A stretch of 64,000 nt of DNA, from contig JAKQHS010000165.1 of assembly GCA_029557915.1 (NCBI GenBank), positions 1-64,000 of the forward strand. The letters are read 5' to 3'. Shown here in pieces: positions 1 through 8,310 of the stretch. The translations under genes and the position numbers were made by a program. Within the stretch, counting starts at the first letter, position 1, and every line of letters starts with the position of its first letter. The notes under the pieces are model-generated. The model saw nothing but the letters and a program-made list of their open reading frames with translations, did no database searches and was not told the DNA's origin. Source of the stretch: Bacteroidota bacterium. Its GTDB lineage: Bacteria > Bacteroidota > Bacteroidia > Chitinophagales > Saprospiraceae.

Positions 1-2
1 TG

Positions 3-167
3 GAGGGTAGTTTTGGAACCGAGAAAAATCATTATGGACTTAAACGAATTCTGGCCAGAACAAAGGCTAACGAGATGGTGTGGATCTTTTTTGGAATCCA
101 TACCGCAAATCTTTGTCGGATTATTGATCGAATCCAGTCACCAAAAAATAAAATCAAAGCAGCTTAG
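3..167 (+). mobile_element. C-terminal fragment of a DDE-type transposase
   Basis: The frame is open from the left edge to a TAG at 165-167 and gives about 54 residues. It contains EGSFGTEKNHYGLKRI, RTKANE and FFGIHTAN, which resembles the C-terminal end of DDE transposases: an acidic residue opening the last conserved block, then a conserved Asn-Glu and an aromatic 'FFGxHTAN' stretch. Only the gene end lies in the window, so I cannot tell whether the full element is intact. I see no terminal inverted repeat in the 270 bases downstream. The IS family cannot be assigned from this piece. The call rests on motif resemblance. Confidence 0.6.
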
Positions 168-436
168 ATCATATAAATAAGGATCACTCAGGCGAATGGG
201 ATGGAATACCTGTGTTTTCCACCAAGTTATGAACATACTAACAGCGATTTTCCTCTTGAAGCGCTATTAAATTGGCTTGTTTGACCCGGAACAACCCATG
301 TTTATAGAATCCACTACCACAATAACAAGAAAATAAAATTCGGTCGTTCTAAAAAATGACCTTACTCCTGAATTTCCCTGCTTTAATGCGATATCCGGAG
401 AGCAAGAAAAGGCCGATCAGGCAGTATCGAATTCCT
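168..436. other. Intergenic stretch without a recognisable gene
   Basis: This AT-rich stretch follows the transposase tail and precedes the 3' end of the DinB gene on the other strand. No convincing coding frame, tRNA or strong hairpin is seen. It could be decayed flank of the insertion element. Confidence 0.5.
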
Positions 437-1042
437 TTATCTCTTCGGATATCCTGCGATCCCTTTGGCTTCTTCGATCTGCTGGGTATGGCGGTTGGAA
501 TGTCCGGCAATGAAGATTACGAACTGGTAGGCGTCCATTTTTCCAAAAGCGCGGGTCACTATATGATTCCGAAAGTCCAGATCCGAATTTTTGATCAGCT
601 CAGCCAGGGCCTCTCTTCTCTCTTCAAAAACCGTCCAGGCTTCTTCAAAGGATTTAAAGCCGGTATTGAGGGGCTCAAAAGGCGCTGCGGTTTTGAACTT
701 GCTGCTCCGGTCCATGATATTGTTTTTAATCTGGAGATCGGTGGTGGTCAGGCGGGCTTTGGTGGCGGGATCGGCCGGGGCCTGGAGGGCTGCATCCAGG
801 GTGGCTCTCAGGGCTTTTTCAGAATAGGCAATATGATATAAACATTCCAGCGGGGACCAGGCATCCTCGGCAGGATGGAAATTCAACTGCGCTGCAGAAA
901 GTCCTTTCAGGCTCTTTTTTAATTCCTTGGTTGTCCAGTCGATAAACTCAAGCGCTTCCTTTCGTTCATCCCTGGTGAGACTTTGAGTGAACGCAAGCTG
1001 ACCAAACAAGATGGAAAACAGGAAAGCGATGGTTTTTTTCAT
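437..1042 (-). CDS. Exported DinB-family protein
   Basis: A 201-residue protein with a clear signal peptide (residues 1-20, MKKTIAFLFSILFGQLAFTQ). It is followed by a four-helix DinB/YfiT-type fold. The three histidines that usually bind a divalent metal in this superfamily are in place: His70 in the YHIAYSEKA segment and His181/His185 in GHSNRHTQQ. DinB-like proteins often act as thiol-dependent transferases or metal-dependent enzymes, but the substrate here is unknown. Export to the periplasm is inferred from the signal peptide. The gene stands alone, with a TACCTTTG -7 box 20 bases before the ATG. A second, cytoplasmic DinB protein lies at 18767-19297. Confidence 0.85.
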   Translation of the reverse strand: MKKTIAFLFSILFGQLAFTQSLTRDERKEALEFIDWTTKELKKSLKGLSAAQLNFHPAEDAWSPLECLYHIAYSEKALRATLDAALQAPADPATKARLTTTDLQIKNNIMDRSSKFKTAAPFEPLNTGFKSFEEAWTVFEERREALAELIKNSDLDFRNHIVTRAFGKMDAYQFVIFIAGHSNRHTQQIEEAKGIAGYPKR

Positions 1043-1061
1043 GCAAAGTATTTTGGTAGTT

Positions 1062-1069
1062 CAAAGGTA
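1062..1069 (-). promoter_or_regulatory. Bacteroidota-type -7 box for the DinB gene
   Basis: On the minus strand the sequence reads TACCTTTG, an exact match to the TAnnTTTG -7 consensus of Bacteroidota primary sigma factors. It lies 20 bases upstream of the ATG at 1042. I do not see a clear TTTG -33 element at the expected distance. Confidence 0.4.
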
Positions 1070-1240
1070 ACTGCCCTCGTTCATACTGGTTAATCCTATT
1101 CGACCCGCTTCGGGGTCGCGGGATACCCGGTTAACCCGGAGGCTGCGCCTTCGGTTAGTCGTTTTAGAGGTTATTACTTTTACCTGTGATTCGTATTAGA
1201 GTTTAGGGCCATTCACCAACCACTGACTACCAATCACCCC

Positions 1241-3229
1241 TCAGGACTTTTTATTCATCAAATACTCATCAAACCATTCCGCGTTGCTCTGCAGGGTCTT
1301 CAGAACCATTTTGGGTTCCTGCGGTCCGTGCGGTTGACGGGGTAGGGCCAGCAGGCGGACCGGCACTTCCCTTCTCCGAAGTGCGTTGTAAAACATGACC
1401 GCATTGCTGAAGGGCACCCGTTTATCCGCCTCCCCGTGCTGAAGCAGTACAGGCGTATTGACATTCTGCACAAAACGAAGGGGAGAATGTTTGTCATACA
1501 AACTCCAGTCGTTCCAGGGATCCGCTTTGAAATAGGAGGGTAAAAATCCTTCAATATCATCGGTCAGGTTTTGATGTGCCAGGTCCACGACCGGAGCTCC
1601 GATGCTGGCGGCCTTAAACCGGTTGGTATGTCCTACGATCCAGCTGCTCATAAACCCGCCATAACTCCATCCCATCACGCCCATGCGGGAGGTATCGGCC
1701 ACACCAATGCGGATGACTTCATCGACCCCGTCCATGAGATCTTCATAATCCATACCCCCCCAGTCTTTCCGGTTGGCCATGCGGAAGTCCGCTCCATATC
1801 CGGATGAACCCCTGGGATTGGGTCTGAGGATCGCAAATCCTTTTTCAGCGAGGCCGGCCAGGGGATAGACTGCCTGGTTGGAGGCAATACAGGTTTGTTG
1901 GAATACCCCGGCGGGCCCACCATGTACATTTAATATAAAAGGAACTTTTTGCCCGGCCTGGTAATTCACCGGATAAGTCAGCAGACCTTCGATCTCTTTA
2001 CCGTCTTTTGATTTCCAGCGAATGACCTCGGTCCTGGGCAGGGTTTTGGATTTCCAGGCTTCGTTGATATTGGAAACCAGTATGGGTTTGTATTCATGGA
2101 TGGTGCTTAGATAAACCTGAGGCAGGGTACTTGCATTCTGAAGGACAAAGGCAAGATGACCCCCTGTTTTGTTAAGGTTCGCAGCACTGAGGTGCATGCG
2201 ACTGCCCGCATTCCATTCCTTTGCAGAACTCCCATCGACGGAAAGAATATAGACGGAGCTCATCGTTTTATTGGATTCATTGACCAGTAAAGAACGGCTG
2301 TCTGCGGTCCAACCGATCAACGAAGCGTTTTCATCAGGTGTGGCTTTGAGCTTCCAGGTCTTTCCGTCAGCCAAAGAATAAATCCGGATATGTTCCGGAC
2401 CGGACCAATCCACAGGATCCGTGGTGCTGGCGTAGGCTAGGTACTTGCCATCCGGGCTGAACAGGGGATTGGACTCGCCCGCACCGCTATTTGCTATGGA
2501 TTTTATTTTGCCGTCTTCCAGGTTTATTAAGGAAATATCGCTATACACATTGTCGTTGACTTCGGGGCTTTTACCGTGGCTGAAGATGATTTGTTTTCCA
2601 TCCGGGCTCCAGTCAAATGCATTGACATTTAAATCCTGTTCGGTTAGTTTTTTCATTACCCTGGCCCCGGCCGAATCCTTTTGATCCAGCTTCAGGACAT
2701 AGAGCCGGTTTTGTTTTATCTTTTCATCCATATAATACCAGTCCTCTTTTCCCTTGGTATTTTTCTCATCCTCCCCGGTGACGGGGTCTGCAATCACACA
2801 GGCCAGGGACCGTCCATCGGGACTCCATTTATAATTGCCTATTCCTGATTTTACGTCCGTGATTTTTTCAGCTTCCCCGCCGGCCACCGGAAGGAGGTAA
2901 AGATTGTTTTTCCCGTCCCGGTTGGATACAAAACTGATCCATTGTCCGTCCGGGCTCCAGGCCGGTTGGGCCGAGTTTTTATCCCCCCGGGTCAATGGCA
3001 TCTGTTTTCCCGTTTTGATGTCCGTCATCCAGATCTGGTTGATGTATTCACTGCGGTCGGCGGTCATCACCGCTTCCCGGACTGCATACAATACTTTGGA
3101 GCCATCGGGAGAAGCCGTGACTGCAGTAATGTTTTTGAGTTCAAGGCATTTTTCTGCGGTCCAGGCGGATTGGGCAAGCAGATAATAACCGCAAGAGAGC
3201 AGAAATACGGAAAGGACTGTTTTTTTCAT
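1241..3229 (-). CDS. S9 family prolyl oligopeptidase-type peptidase, exported
   Basis: About 662 residues from the ATG at 3229; an in-frame TTG lies three codons upstream. A signal peptide (MKKTVLSVFLLSCGYYLLAQ) precedes a beta-propeller built of PD40/WD40-like repeats (SPDGSKVLY, SPDGQWISF, SPDGKQIIF and similar, roughly residues 40-370). The C-terminal alpha/beta-hydrolase domain carries the nucleophile Ser522 in GWSYGG, an acidic residue at Asp602 in HGEADKRV and His634 in RQPHGP, which fits the S9 triad. The closest type is dipeptidyl/acylaminoacyl peptidase (S9C-like). It probably cleaves peptides in the periplasm. It is convergent with nothing and is followed upstream by the TonB-dependent receptor on the same strand, about 115 bases away. 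Confidence 0.93.
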   Translation of the reverse strand: MKKTVLSVFLLSCGYYLLAQSAWTAEKCLELKNITAVTASPDGSKVLYAVREAVMTADRSEYINQIWMTDIKTGKQMPLTRGDKNSAQPAWSPDGQWISFVSNRDGKNNLYLLPVAGGEAEKITDVKSGIGNYKWSPDGRSLACVIADPVTGEDEKNTKGKEDWYYMDEKIKQNRLYVLKLDQKDSAGARVMKKLTEQDLNVNAFDWSPDGKQIIFSHGKSPEVNDNVYSDISLINLEDGKIKSIANSGAGESNPLFSPDGKYLAYASTTDPVDWSGPEHIRIYSLADGKTWKLKATPDENASLIGWTADSRSLLVNESNKTMSSVYILSVDGSSAKEWNAGSRMHLSAANLNKTGGHLAFVLQNASTLPQVYLSTIHEYKPILVSNINEAWKSKTLPRTEVIRWKSKDGKEIEGLLTYPVNYQAGQKVPFILNVHGGPAGVFQQTCIASNQAVYPLAGLAEKGFAILRPNPRGSSGYGADFRMANRKDWGGMDYEDLMDGVDEVIRIGVADTSRMGVMGWSYGGFMSSWIVGHTNRFKAASIGAPVVDLAHQNLTDDIEGFLPSYFKADPWNDWSLYDKHSPLRFVQNVNTPVLLQHGEADKRVPFSNAVMFYNALRRREVPVRLLALPRQPHGPQEPKMVLKTLQSNAEWFDEYLMNKKS

Positions 3230-3345
3230 TTGGGTCAATGGATTTTTTGATTTGAAGTTAAGGAAATTTGAGAGCTGAATACCGGGGTGAAGGCTAATAC
3301 TCTTATGGTCCTTTGACCCTTACCCGTTGACCTTTTCTCCTTTGA

Positions 3346-5772
3346 TTAGCCTTCCTCCCCTTCCATTCTCCTGGGCTTCATCGGCTTCGCCTGTTTGATC
3401 CGATAACTCAGGGATAAGTTGACCTGCCTTACCCTGGGCCGGATATTCCCTTCCGTGAAGAAATTGGGGCCCTCGCTCACTATACGCATGCGGCGGCTGT
3501 TGAATACGTCCAGGACACTGAGGTTGAGCGTGCCTTTGTCTTTCCAGAGGTCCTTGCTGACCGACAGGTCCGCAAAATAGAGCGCCTTTCGTTTCCCCTG
3601 GGCGGTTCGCTGAGGCGCTTCATAATTGGCCCGTAACTGGATGTCCAATCCTCGGGGCAGGGTAAAGCGGGAAGTCTGGCGGGTAAACCAGCTGTAGGTA
3701 TAGGCCCGGTAATCCGGCAGGATATTGGTGCCGTCGATGTCCGCGTAAAAATAATTGAAATTGAAATCCAGCTTCCACCAGGGTAAGGGAGAATACCCGC
3801 TGGTGAATTCCACCCCCAAGGCTCGTTCGGATAAAAGGTTTTCGGTCCGGGTGACCGAATTTCCGGATTCGTCCACCAGGCGGATGCGCTCGATCCGGTC
3901 CCGGGTATTGCGGAAATAAACGGACGAAGTCAGGGATCCTTTTTCAAAAGTTTTGATATGCCCCAGTTCCAGGGCATTGCTGAATTCGGGATCCAGGTCC
4001 GGATTGCCGCTGAAAAAATTGCGGGCATCCGAAAAAGTCACATAAGGGCTCAAATCATTGTAAAAGGGCCGTCTCACCCGGCGGCTGTAGCTCCATTGCA
4101 AGGCGTTTTCACGGGGCAGGCTCAGTGTGAGGTGTACGCTTGGGAACAGATTGACATAGTCCCGGGGATTCACCTGGTTGGTTTCCTGCAGGGTAGTTTT
4201 GACATCGGTCCATTCCGCGCGCAGGCCGGCCTGGTACGAAAACCGGCCGCTTTTATTCCCCAGGATCCCATAGGCGGCATGGATGTTTTCATCGTAAAGA
4301 AAGATATTATCCAGACCCGGCAACGGAATAAAGGTTCCTGTTTCATTTTTCTGGCTGACCACATAATCGTTGACCATGTCCCGGAAACTGCTTCGGATGC
4401 CTGTTTCCATTTTCCCTTCCTTTCCGATGGGCCTGACATAATCCAGTTGCAACAGGTATTGTTTCTCAAACTCGTCATTGACCGACTTTTGGACCAGGTT
4501 CCGGCTGAGGTCCTCCGTTCCATCCGATAAAAAAAATTGTTGCCCGTAGGTTTGATCGGAATTTTCCCAATAATCGATGTATTTCACTTCGGCAATCAAT
4601 TCATGACCTTTTTGGTCAAAAGCTCTTTTATAATTGATTGAAAATTCGGAATTGGGTTCGATCTCGTCCTCATCCTGCTGTCTTTTACTGAGATTCGGGC
4701 TTCCGCCCAGGTTTTCGAGGTAATCCTGGTATTGAATGTTGAGTAATCGATTGCCCTGGCTGCGACGGTAGAGGTAGGCCGCAGTGAGAATGCTCTTTTC
4801 TGAGAAAAAATAGTCGAGTCCGCCGCGTACATTGTTGTTAAATCCGGTGAAGGTCCCCCGGTTGGTTTGTTCGAGCAGGCGGGTGGTATCGCCATATACT
4901 TCCTGGTAAAGGGAACTTCGGATCAATTGATCCCGGTACGAAATACCGTAATTGATAAAAAAATTGAGTTTGTTGCGCCGGTAATTAAAATTGGCTGCCA
5001 GCCCGAAATTAGCCGGGTTCCCGGTGATCAAATCCACGGAGCCGTTGAATCCCTGGCTGCGGTCCTTTTTCAATACAATATTGATAATGCCTGCCATGCC
5101 CTCGGCTTCATACCGGGCGGAAGGGTTGGTGATGATTTCCACTCTTTCGACCAGGTTGGCCTGCAACTGCTGGAGGCCGCTGCCCCCTTTGATGCTTACC
5201 AGGCCGGATGGTTTGCCGTCGATCAGGATCCGGACATTATCGCTGCCCCTCAACTTGACCCCGCCTTCCGCGTCCACCGACACGGAGGGAATGTTGGTAA
5301 GGATATCCGAAGCGGAGCCTCCGGCATTAGCAAGATCTTTGCCCACATTAAAAATCTTTTTGTCCAGGGCAAGCTGCATGGAGCTTTTTTCGGCCTGAAC
5401 GACTACTTCTTCCAGGGTGCTGACCAGAGGCGCCAGCTGGATGGTCCCCAGGTCGTGCCGGGAATGTTCTTTTGATAATATAAAGGAAGAAGTGGTTTTC
5501 CCTCTAAAGCCCATAAAATCCAATCGCAGAAAAAACTCACCGTATCCTGCTGAAATCGCGAAGCTTCCGTCGTCGGTGGAGAGGTCGCCGTTGACCAGGC
5601 TGCTGTCCATCACCGATAGCACCTGGATGCTCGCAAAGCCCAGCGGCTGTCCGCTTAAGGAGTCAACGATCCGGCCTTTTACCTGTGCATTTTTAGCCGT
5701 CTGGCCCTTTATGCCAAAAGGAATAAACAAGAATAAGAGGGAAAAAAAAGAGGCGGCTTGTTTTAATTTCAT
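3346..5772 (-). CDS. TonB-dependent receptor with carboxypeptidase-like N-terminal domain
   Basis: About 808 residues from the ATG at 5772. An in-frame TTG at 5808 is less likely because a perfect -7 box lies inside that extension. Order: signal peptide (MKLKQAASFFSLLFLFIPFG), a CarboxypepD_reg-like beta-sandwich (about 30-105, VKGRIVDSLSGQPLGFASI), a plug domain (about 125-235, with DILTNIPSVSVD and RILIDGKPSGL), then a long outer membrane beta-barrel of the OMP_b-brl_3 type. No SusD partner is adjacent, so this is not a classical SusCD pair; the ligand is unknown. It is likely an outer membrane transporter or surface beta-barrel energised by TonB, although no TonB-box could be pinned down by eye. 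Confidence 0.9.
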   Translation of the reverse strand: MKLKQAASFFSLLFLFIPFGIKGQTAKNAQVKGRIVDSLSGQPLGFASIQVLSVMDSSLVNGDLSTDDGSFAISAGYGEFFLRLDFMGFRGKTTSSFILSKEHSRHDLGTIQLAPLVSTLEEVVVQAEKSSMQLALDKKIFNVGKDLANAGGSASDILTNIPSVSVDAEGGVKLRGSDNVRILIDGKPSGLVSIKGGSGLQQLQANLVERVEIITNPSARYEAEGMAGIINIVLKKDRSQGFNGSVDLITGNPANFGLAANFNYRRNKLNFFINYGISYRDQLIRSSLYQEVYGDTTRLLEQTNRGTFTGFNNNVRGGLDYFFSEKSILTAAYLYRRSQGNRLLNIQYQDYLENLGGSPNLSKRQQDEDEIEPNSEFSINYKRAFDQKGHELIAEVKYIDYWENSDQTYGQQFFLSDGTEDLSRNLVQKSVNDEFEKQYLLQLDYVRPIGKEGKMETGIRSSFRDMVNDYVVSQKNETGTFIPLPGLDNIFLYDENIHAAYGILGNKSGRFSYQAGLRAEWTDVKTTLQETNQVNPRDYVNLFPSVHLTLSLPRENALQWSYSRRVRRPFYNDLSPYVTFSDARNFFSGNPDLDPEFSNALELGHIKTFEKGSLTSSVYFRNTRDRIERIRLVDESGNSVTRTENLLSERALGVEFTSGYSPLPWWKLDFNFNYFYADIDGTNILPDYRAYTYSWFTRQTSRFTLPRGLDIQLRANYEAPQRTAQGKRKALYFADLSVSKDLWKDKGTLNLSVLDVFNSRRMRIVSEGPNFFTEGNIRPRVRQVNLSLSYRIKQAKPMKPRRMEGEEG

Positions 5773-5795
5773 TGGATGCCTTTGATATAAGCCCG

Positions 5796-5803
5796 CAAAG
5801 GTA
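5796..5803 (-). promoter_or_regulatory. -7 box upstream of the TonB-dependent receptor
   Basis: The minus strand reads TACCTTTG, matching TAnnTTTG exactly, 23 bases upstream of the ATG at 5772. Its place inside the longer possible reading frame supports 5772 as the true start. No clear -33 TTTG is visible. Confidence 0.4.
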
Positions 5804-5916
5804 CCCAATGTATTTCCTTAAGGGCATGGCCGTTCGACGGTCCGGGAAGTTTTTTCGTCAATGATGCCGGGGTAGGTGCAGATTTTGATCATATACTCTG
5901 TTTATATTCTAATTCC

Positions 5917-6207
5917 GGGCTAAAGCCCCTTACTTCATTAAGGTCAGCAGACCCCAGGCTAAAGCCATGGGGTTGGCTATGTTATCTGTCTATAATCCCG
6001 GTTTTCAGGCCAGGGGTTATGCGCCAACCACATGATTGGGCTTTAGCCTCAAACACTTCAGATTGCTTGTTATTAGTTTAATGAGCTTACCTTAGGCTAA
6101 ATCCAAAGGCTGCAATACTGCCTATACAGGTGCTGCTAACCCTAACTTCCATATCCCCGGCCTTTAGGCCGGGGGTTATACGCCAACCACATGATTGGGC
6201 TTTAGCC
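5917..6207. repeat. Cluster of short palindromic repeats in a 557-base intergenic gap
   Basis: The gap between the divergent receptor and isomerase genes (5773-6329) holds several related elements. Two 36-base direct copies (6013-6048 and 6172-6207) differ at one position and end in GGGCTTTAGCC. Two inverted forms containing GGCTAAAGCC lie at 5917-5929 and 5954-5970. A 20-base perfect palindrome, CCCCGGCCTTTAGGCCGGGG, is at 6155-6174. These look like REP-type intergenic repeats able to fold as hairpins. I see no gene in this gap. Confidence 0.7.
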
Positions 6208-6329
6208 CCAGGCCGCTCGAATGCTTATAATGTATCACTATCCGTCAATTCCCTTTTATAAATAAAAACCAAAGCGAATCCTTAGCTCGGATAAGTCGCT
6301 TATTTTTATCCCCTTCAATCCACTTTCAT

Positions 6330-7172
6330 ATGAAAAAACTGATATTCTTTTTTATAGTCCTGGTTTTAGCCGCTGATACCAATGCCCAAAAACCCCTCTA
6401 CACCGCCCCCTTTGGCATCCAGGCCTTCACCTTTCGACGCAGTTTTCCCAACAGCATAGAAAAAACCCTGGATGCCATTGCCATGATGGGATTTACAGAG
6501 ATCGAAGGCAGCGGCGGCCGCATTGCCCCTGAAGATTTCAGGAAACTTTGCGAAGCCCGGGGAATCAGTATTCCGTCTACCGGAACGGGCTATGAACAAC
6601 TGGTCAAAAACCCCATGGAAGTGGCTGCCCGCGCCAAAGCCCTTGGGGCCAAATACGTGATGTGCGCCTGGATCCCCCATAAAAACGGAGCTTTCAATTT
6701 TGAAAATGCCAAAAAAGCCGTGGAGGATTTTAACGCAGCCGGAAAAGTGTTGAAGGAGCAAGGCATTACTTTCTGTTATCATGTCCACGGCTATGAATTC
6801 TGGCCTTATGAAAAAGGCACGCTGATGGATTATATCATCAAAAACACCAATCCGGAATACGTTTCCTTTGAAATGGATGTGCTCTGGACCCAGTTTGGCG
6901 GGGGTGATCCGGTCAAACTACTGAAAAAATACAAAGACCGCTGGAAGCTCATCCATCTCAAGGACCTCAAAAAAGGAGTTAAAAAAGACCTGACCGGAGG
7001 CACGTCCACCGAAAACGATGTCGCCCTGGGCACAGGAGAAATCGATATCCCCGGCATCATCCGGCAAGCCAATAAAATCGGGATCAAACATTTTTTTATC
7101 GAGGATGAAAGCAATAATATTCTGAGCCAGGTGCCCCAGAGCGTGGCTTACCTGAAGAGCTTAAAAAAATAA
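6330..7172 (+). CDS. Exported sugar phosphate isomerase/epimerase-like protein
   Basis: 280 residues. A signal peptide (MKKLIFFFIVLVLAADTNA) precedes a xylose-isomerase-like TIM barrel. Features of the AP-endonuclease-2/sugar isomerase fold are visible: FGIQAFTFRR near the N-terminus, YHVHGYEF in the middle, and the metal-site stretches SFEMDV, LIHLKD and FIEDES. Family members isomerise or epimerise sugars, and exported versions in Bacteroidota are often found with Gfo/Idh/MocA oxidoreductases and DUF1080 proteins acting on 3-keto sugars. Such a pair is present here at 21.7-23.8 kb, but a functional link is only inference. The gene is divergent from the TonB-dependent receptor. Confidence 0.85.
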   Translation: MKKLIFFFIVLVLAADTNAQKPLYTAPFGIQAFTFRRSFPNSIEKTLDAIAMMGFTEIEGSGGRIAPEDFRKLCEARGISIPSTGTGYEQLVKNPMEVAARAKALGAKYVMCAWIPHKNGAFNFENAKKAVEDFNAAGKVLKEQGITFCYHVHGYEFWPYEKGTLMDYIIKNTNPEYVSFEMDVLWTQFGGGDPVKLLKKYKDRWKLIHLKDLKKGVKKDLTGGTSTENDVALGTGEIDIPGIIRQANKIGIKHFFIEDESNNILSQVPQSVAYLKSLKK

Positions 7173-7261
7173 GCTTTTTTTCATTGCCTTGGGATCAGTA
7201 ATCCTGCAGGGATCTCCGGGAGACCTTGACTGCTGAGATAAAGAACCGTTATCTTTATTAA

Positions 7262-8197
7262 ATGACCCCTTTTAAACTCTTTTATCATTCAGCCTGTATT
7301 TTATGGATGGTCTGCATTTCCTCATCCTGTGCAGCAAGGGGAGATTCGCCGGACTTGATTCTGGTGGGCAGCACCCCCGGCGATGATTTGATCAAATCTT
7401 TACTGGCCATTCCTCCGGAGACTAAAATTGACTTTATCAAATGGAACCTTGCCCTTAGTCCTTCTAATACGGGTCAGGAAACCTTTGTACTTGGAATGGT
7501 AGTGGGAGAATCGCAACCCAATACCCTGGGTTTTATCGGGGGCGGAAAGCCGCTTACGATTAAGGGGACCTACCGGGTTTCTAAAGAAATGGGCGGTCAC
7601 CGGGGAGCGGAAACAGTCAGGCTGACCAGTGAATCCCTTCCCTCCGGAATTTCGCTGGCAAAACTCAACGATAACCTGTTTCATCTCCTGACCCCGGAAG
7701 GCAAACTGATGATCGGGAATGGGGGCTGGAGTTATTCGCTCAACCGGAAATACCCTGTTCCCCTGACCGGACCATCCGCATTTTCAAATCCTTTCAAGCC
7801 CGCCGGTGAACCTTCCTTTGAGGTTGTTTTTGACGGCCGCACCCCCTGCCGGGAGATTGCTGCCGAACATCCGGAAATGAATGCGAGCCCCTCTTGTTTC
7901 AAATTAAAATGGAGATTAATCCTCCACCGGGATTCCGTAAATCATCTTCCTACGACCTTTACGATCCGTAAAGTGGTGGACAATGAACCCCGGGATGTGA
8001 CGGGTACCTGGACCATCCTGAAAGGAATTCCCTCCAATCCGGATGCGGTCATTTACCTGCTCGATCCCGACAAGCCCGCTGAGTCCATTTCATTCCTTGC
8101 CGGGGATGAAAATGTATTGTTTTTTCTCAACAGGAATCACGAGCCCTATATTGGAAACGAAGATTTCAGTTTTACCATGAACCGGAGAATCCAATAA
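7262..8197 (+). CDS. Lipoprotein with two related NlpE-like repeats, function unknown
   Basis: 311 residues. The N-terminal segment has a hydrophobic stretch ending in ISSSC, a plausible lipobox (Cys near residue 23), so membrane anchoring is likely. The rest appears to hold two copies of one beta-rich domain. Copy 1 (about 55-165) ends in LNDNLFHLLTPEGKLMIGNG and SYSLNRK. Copy 2 (about 210-311) ends in DENVLFFLNRNHEPYIGNED and SFTMNRR. The pattern resembles the NlpE N-terminal copper-resistance/envelope-stress lipoprotein fold, but I am not certain. The gene sits between an isomerase-like gene and the GH51 gene on the same strand. Confidence 0.75.
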   Translation: MTPFKLFYHSACILWMVCISSSCAARGDSPDLILVGSTPGDDLIKSLLAIPPETKIDFIKWNLALSPSNTGQETFVLGMVVGESQPNTLGFIGGGKPLTIKGTYRVSKEMGGHRGAETVRLTSESLPSGISLAKLNDNLFHLLTPEGKLMIGNGGWSYSLNRKYPVPLTGPSAFSNPFKPAGEPSFEVVFDGRTPCREIAAEHPEMNASPSCFKLKWRLILHRDSVNHLPTTFTIRKVVDNEPRDVTGTWTILKGIPSNPDAVIYLLDPDKPAESISFLAGDENVLFFLNRNHEPYIGNEDFSFTMNRRIQ

Positions 8198-8310
8198 ACC
8201 GTTCCTGCCCGATTTTCCCCAATCCTTCGGTACCTCTGGATACTGAACCTTCCTGTTAAAATCCCTTCAGGTAAACTTCTTAATTTCATTCAGCCAAAGC
8301 CCGACCGGTC

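Noticed and set aside
1101-1118. Hairpin CGACCC-N6-GGGTCG as terminator
   Set aside because: It has a short stem without a T run and lies upstream of the DinB start, and it does not follow a stop of a gene reading towards it.
3346-5772. SusC of a polysaccharide utilisation locus
   Set aside because: There is no SusD gene next to it and the barrel resembles the general outer membrane receptor type, so the SusC name is not supported.
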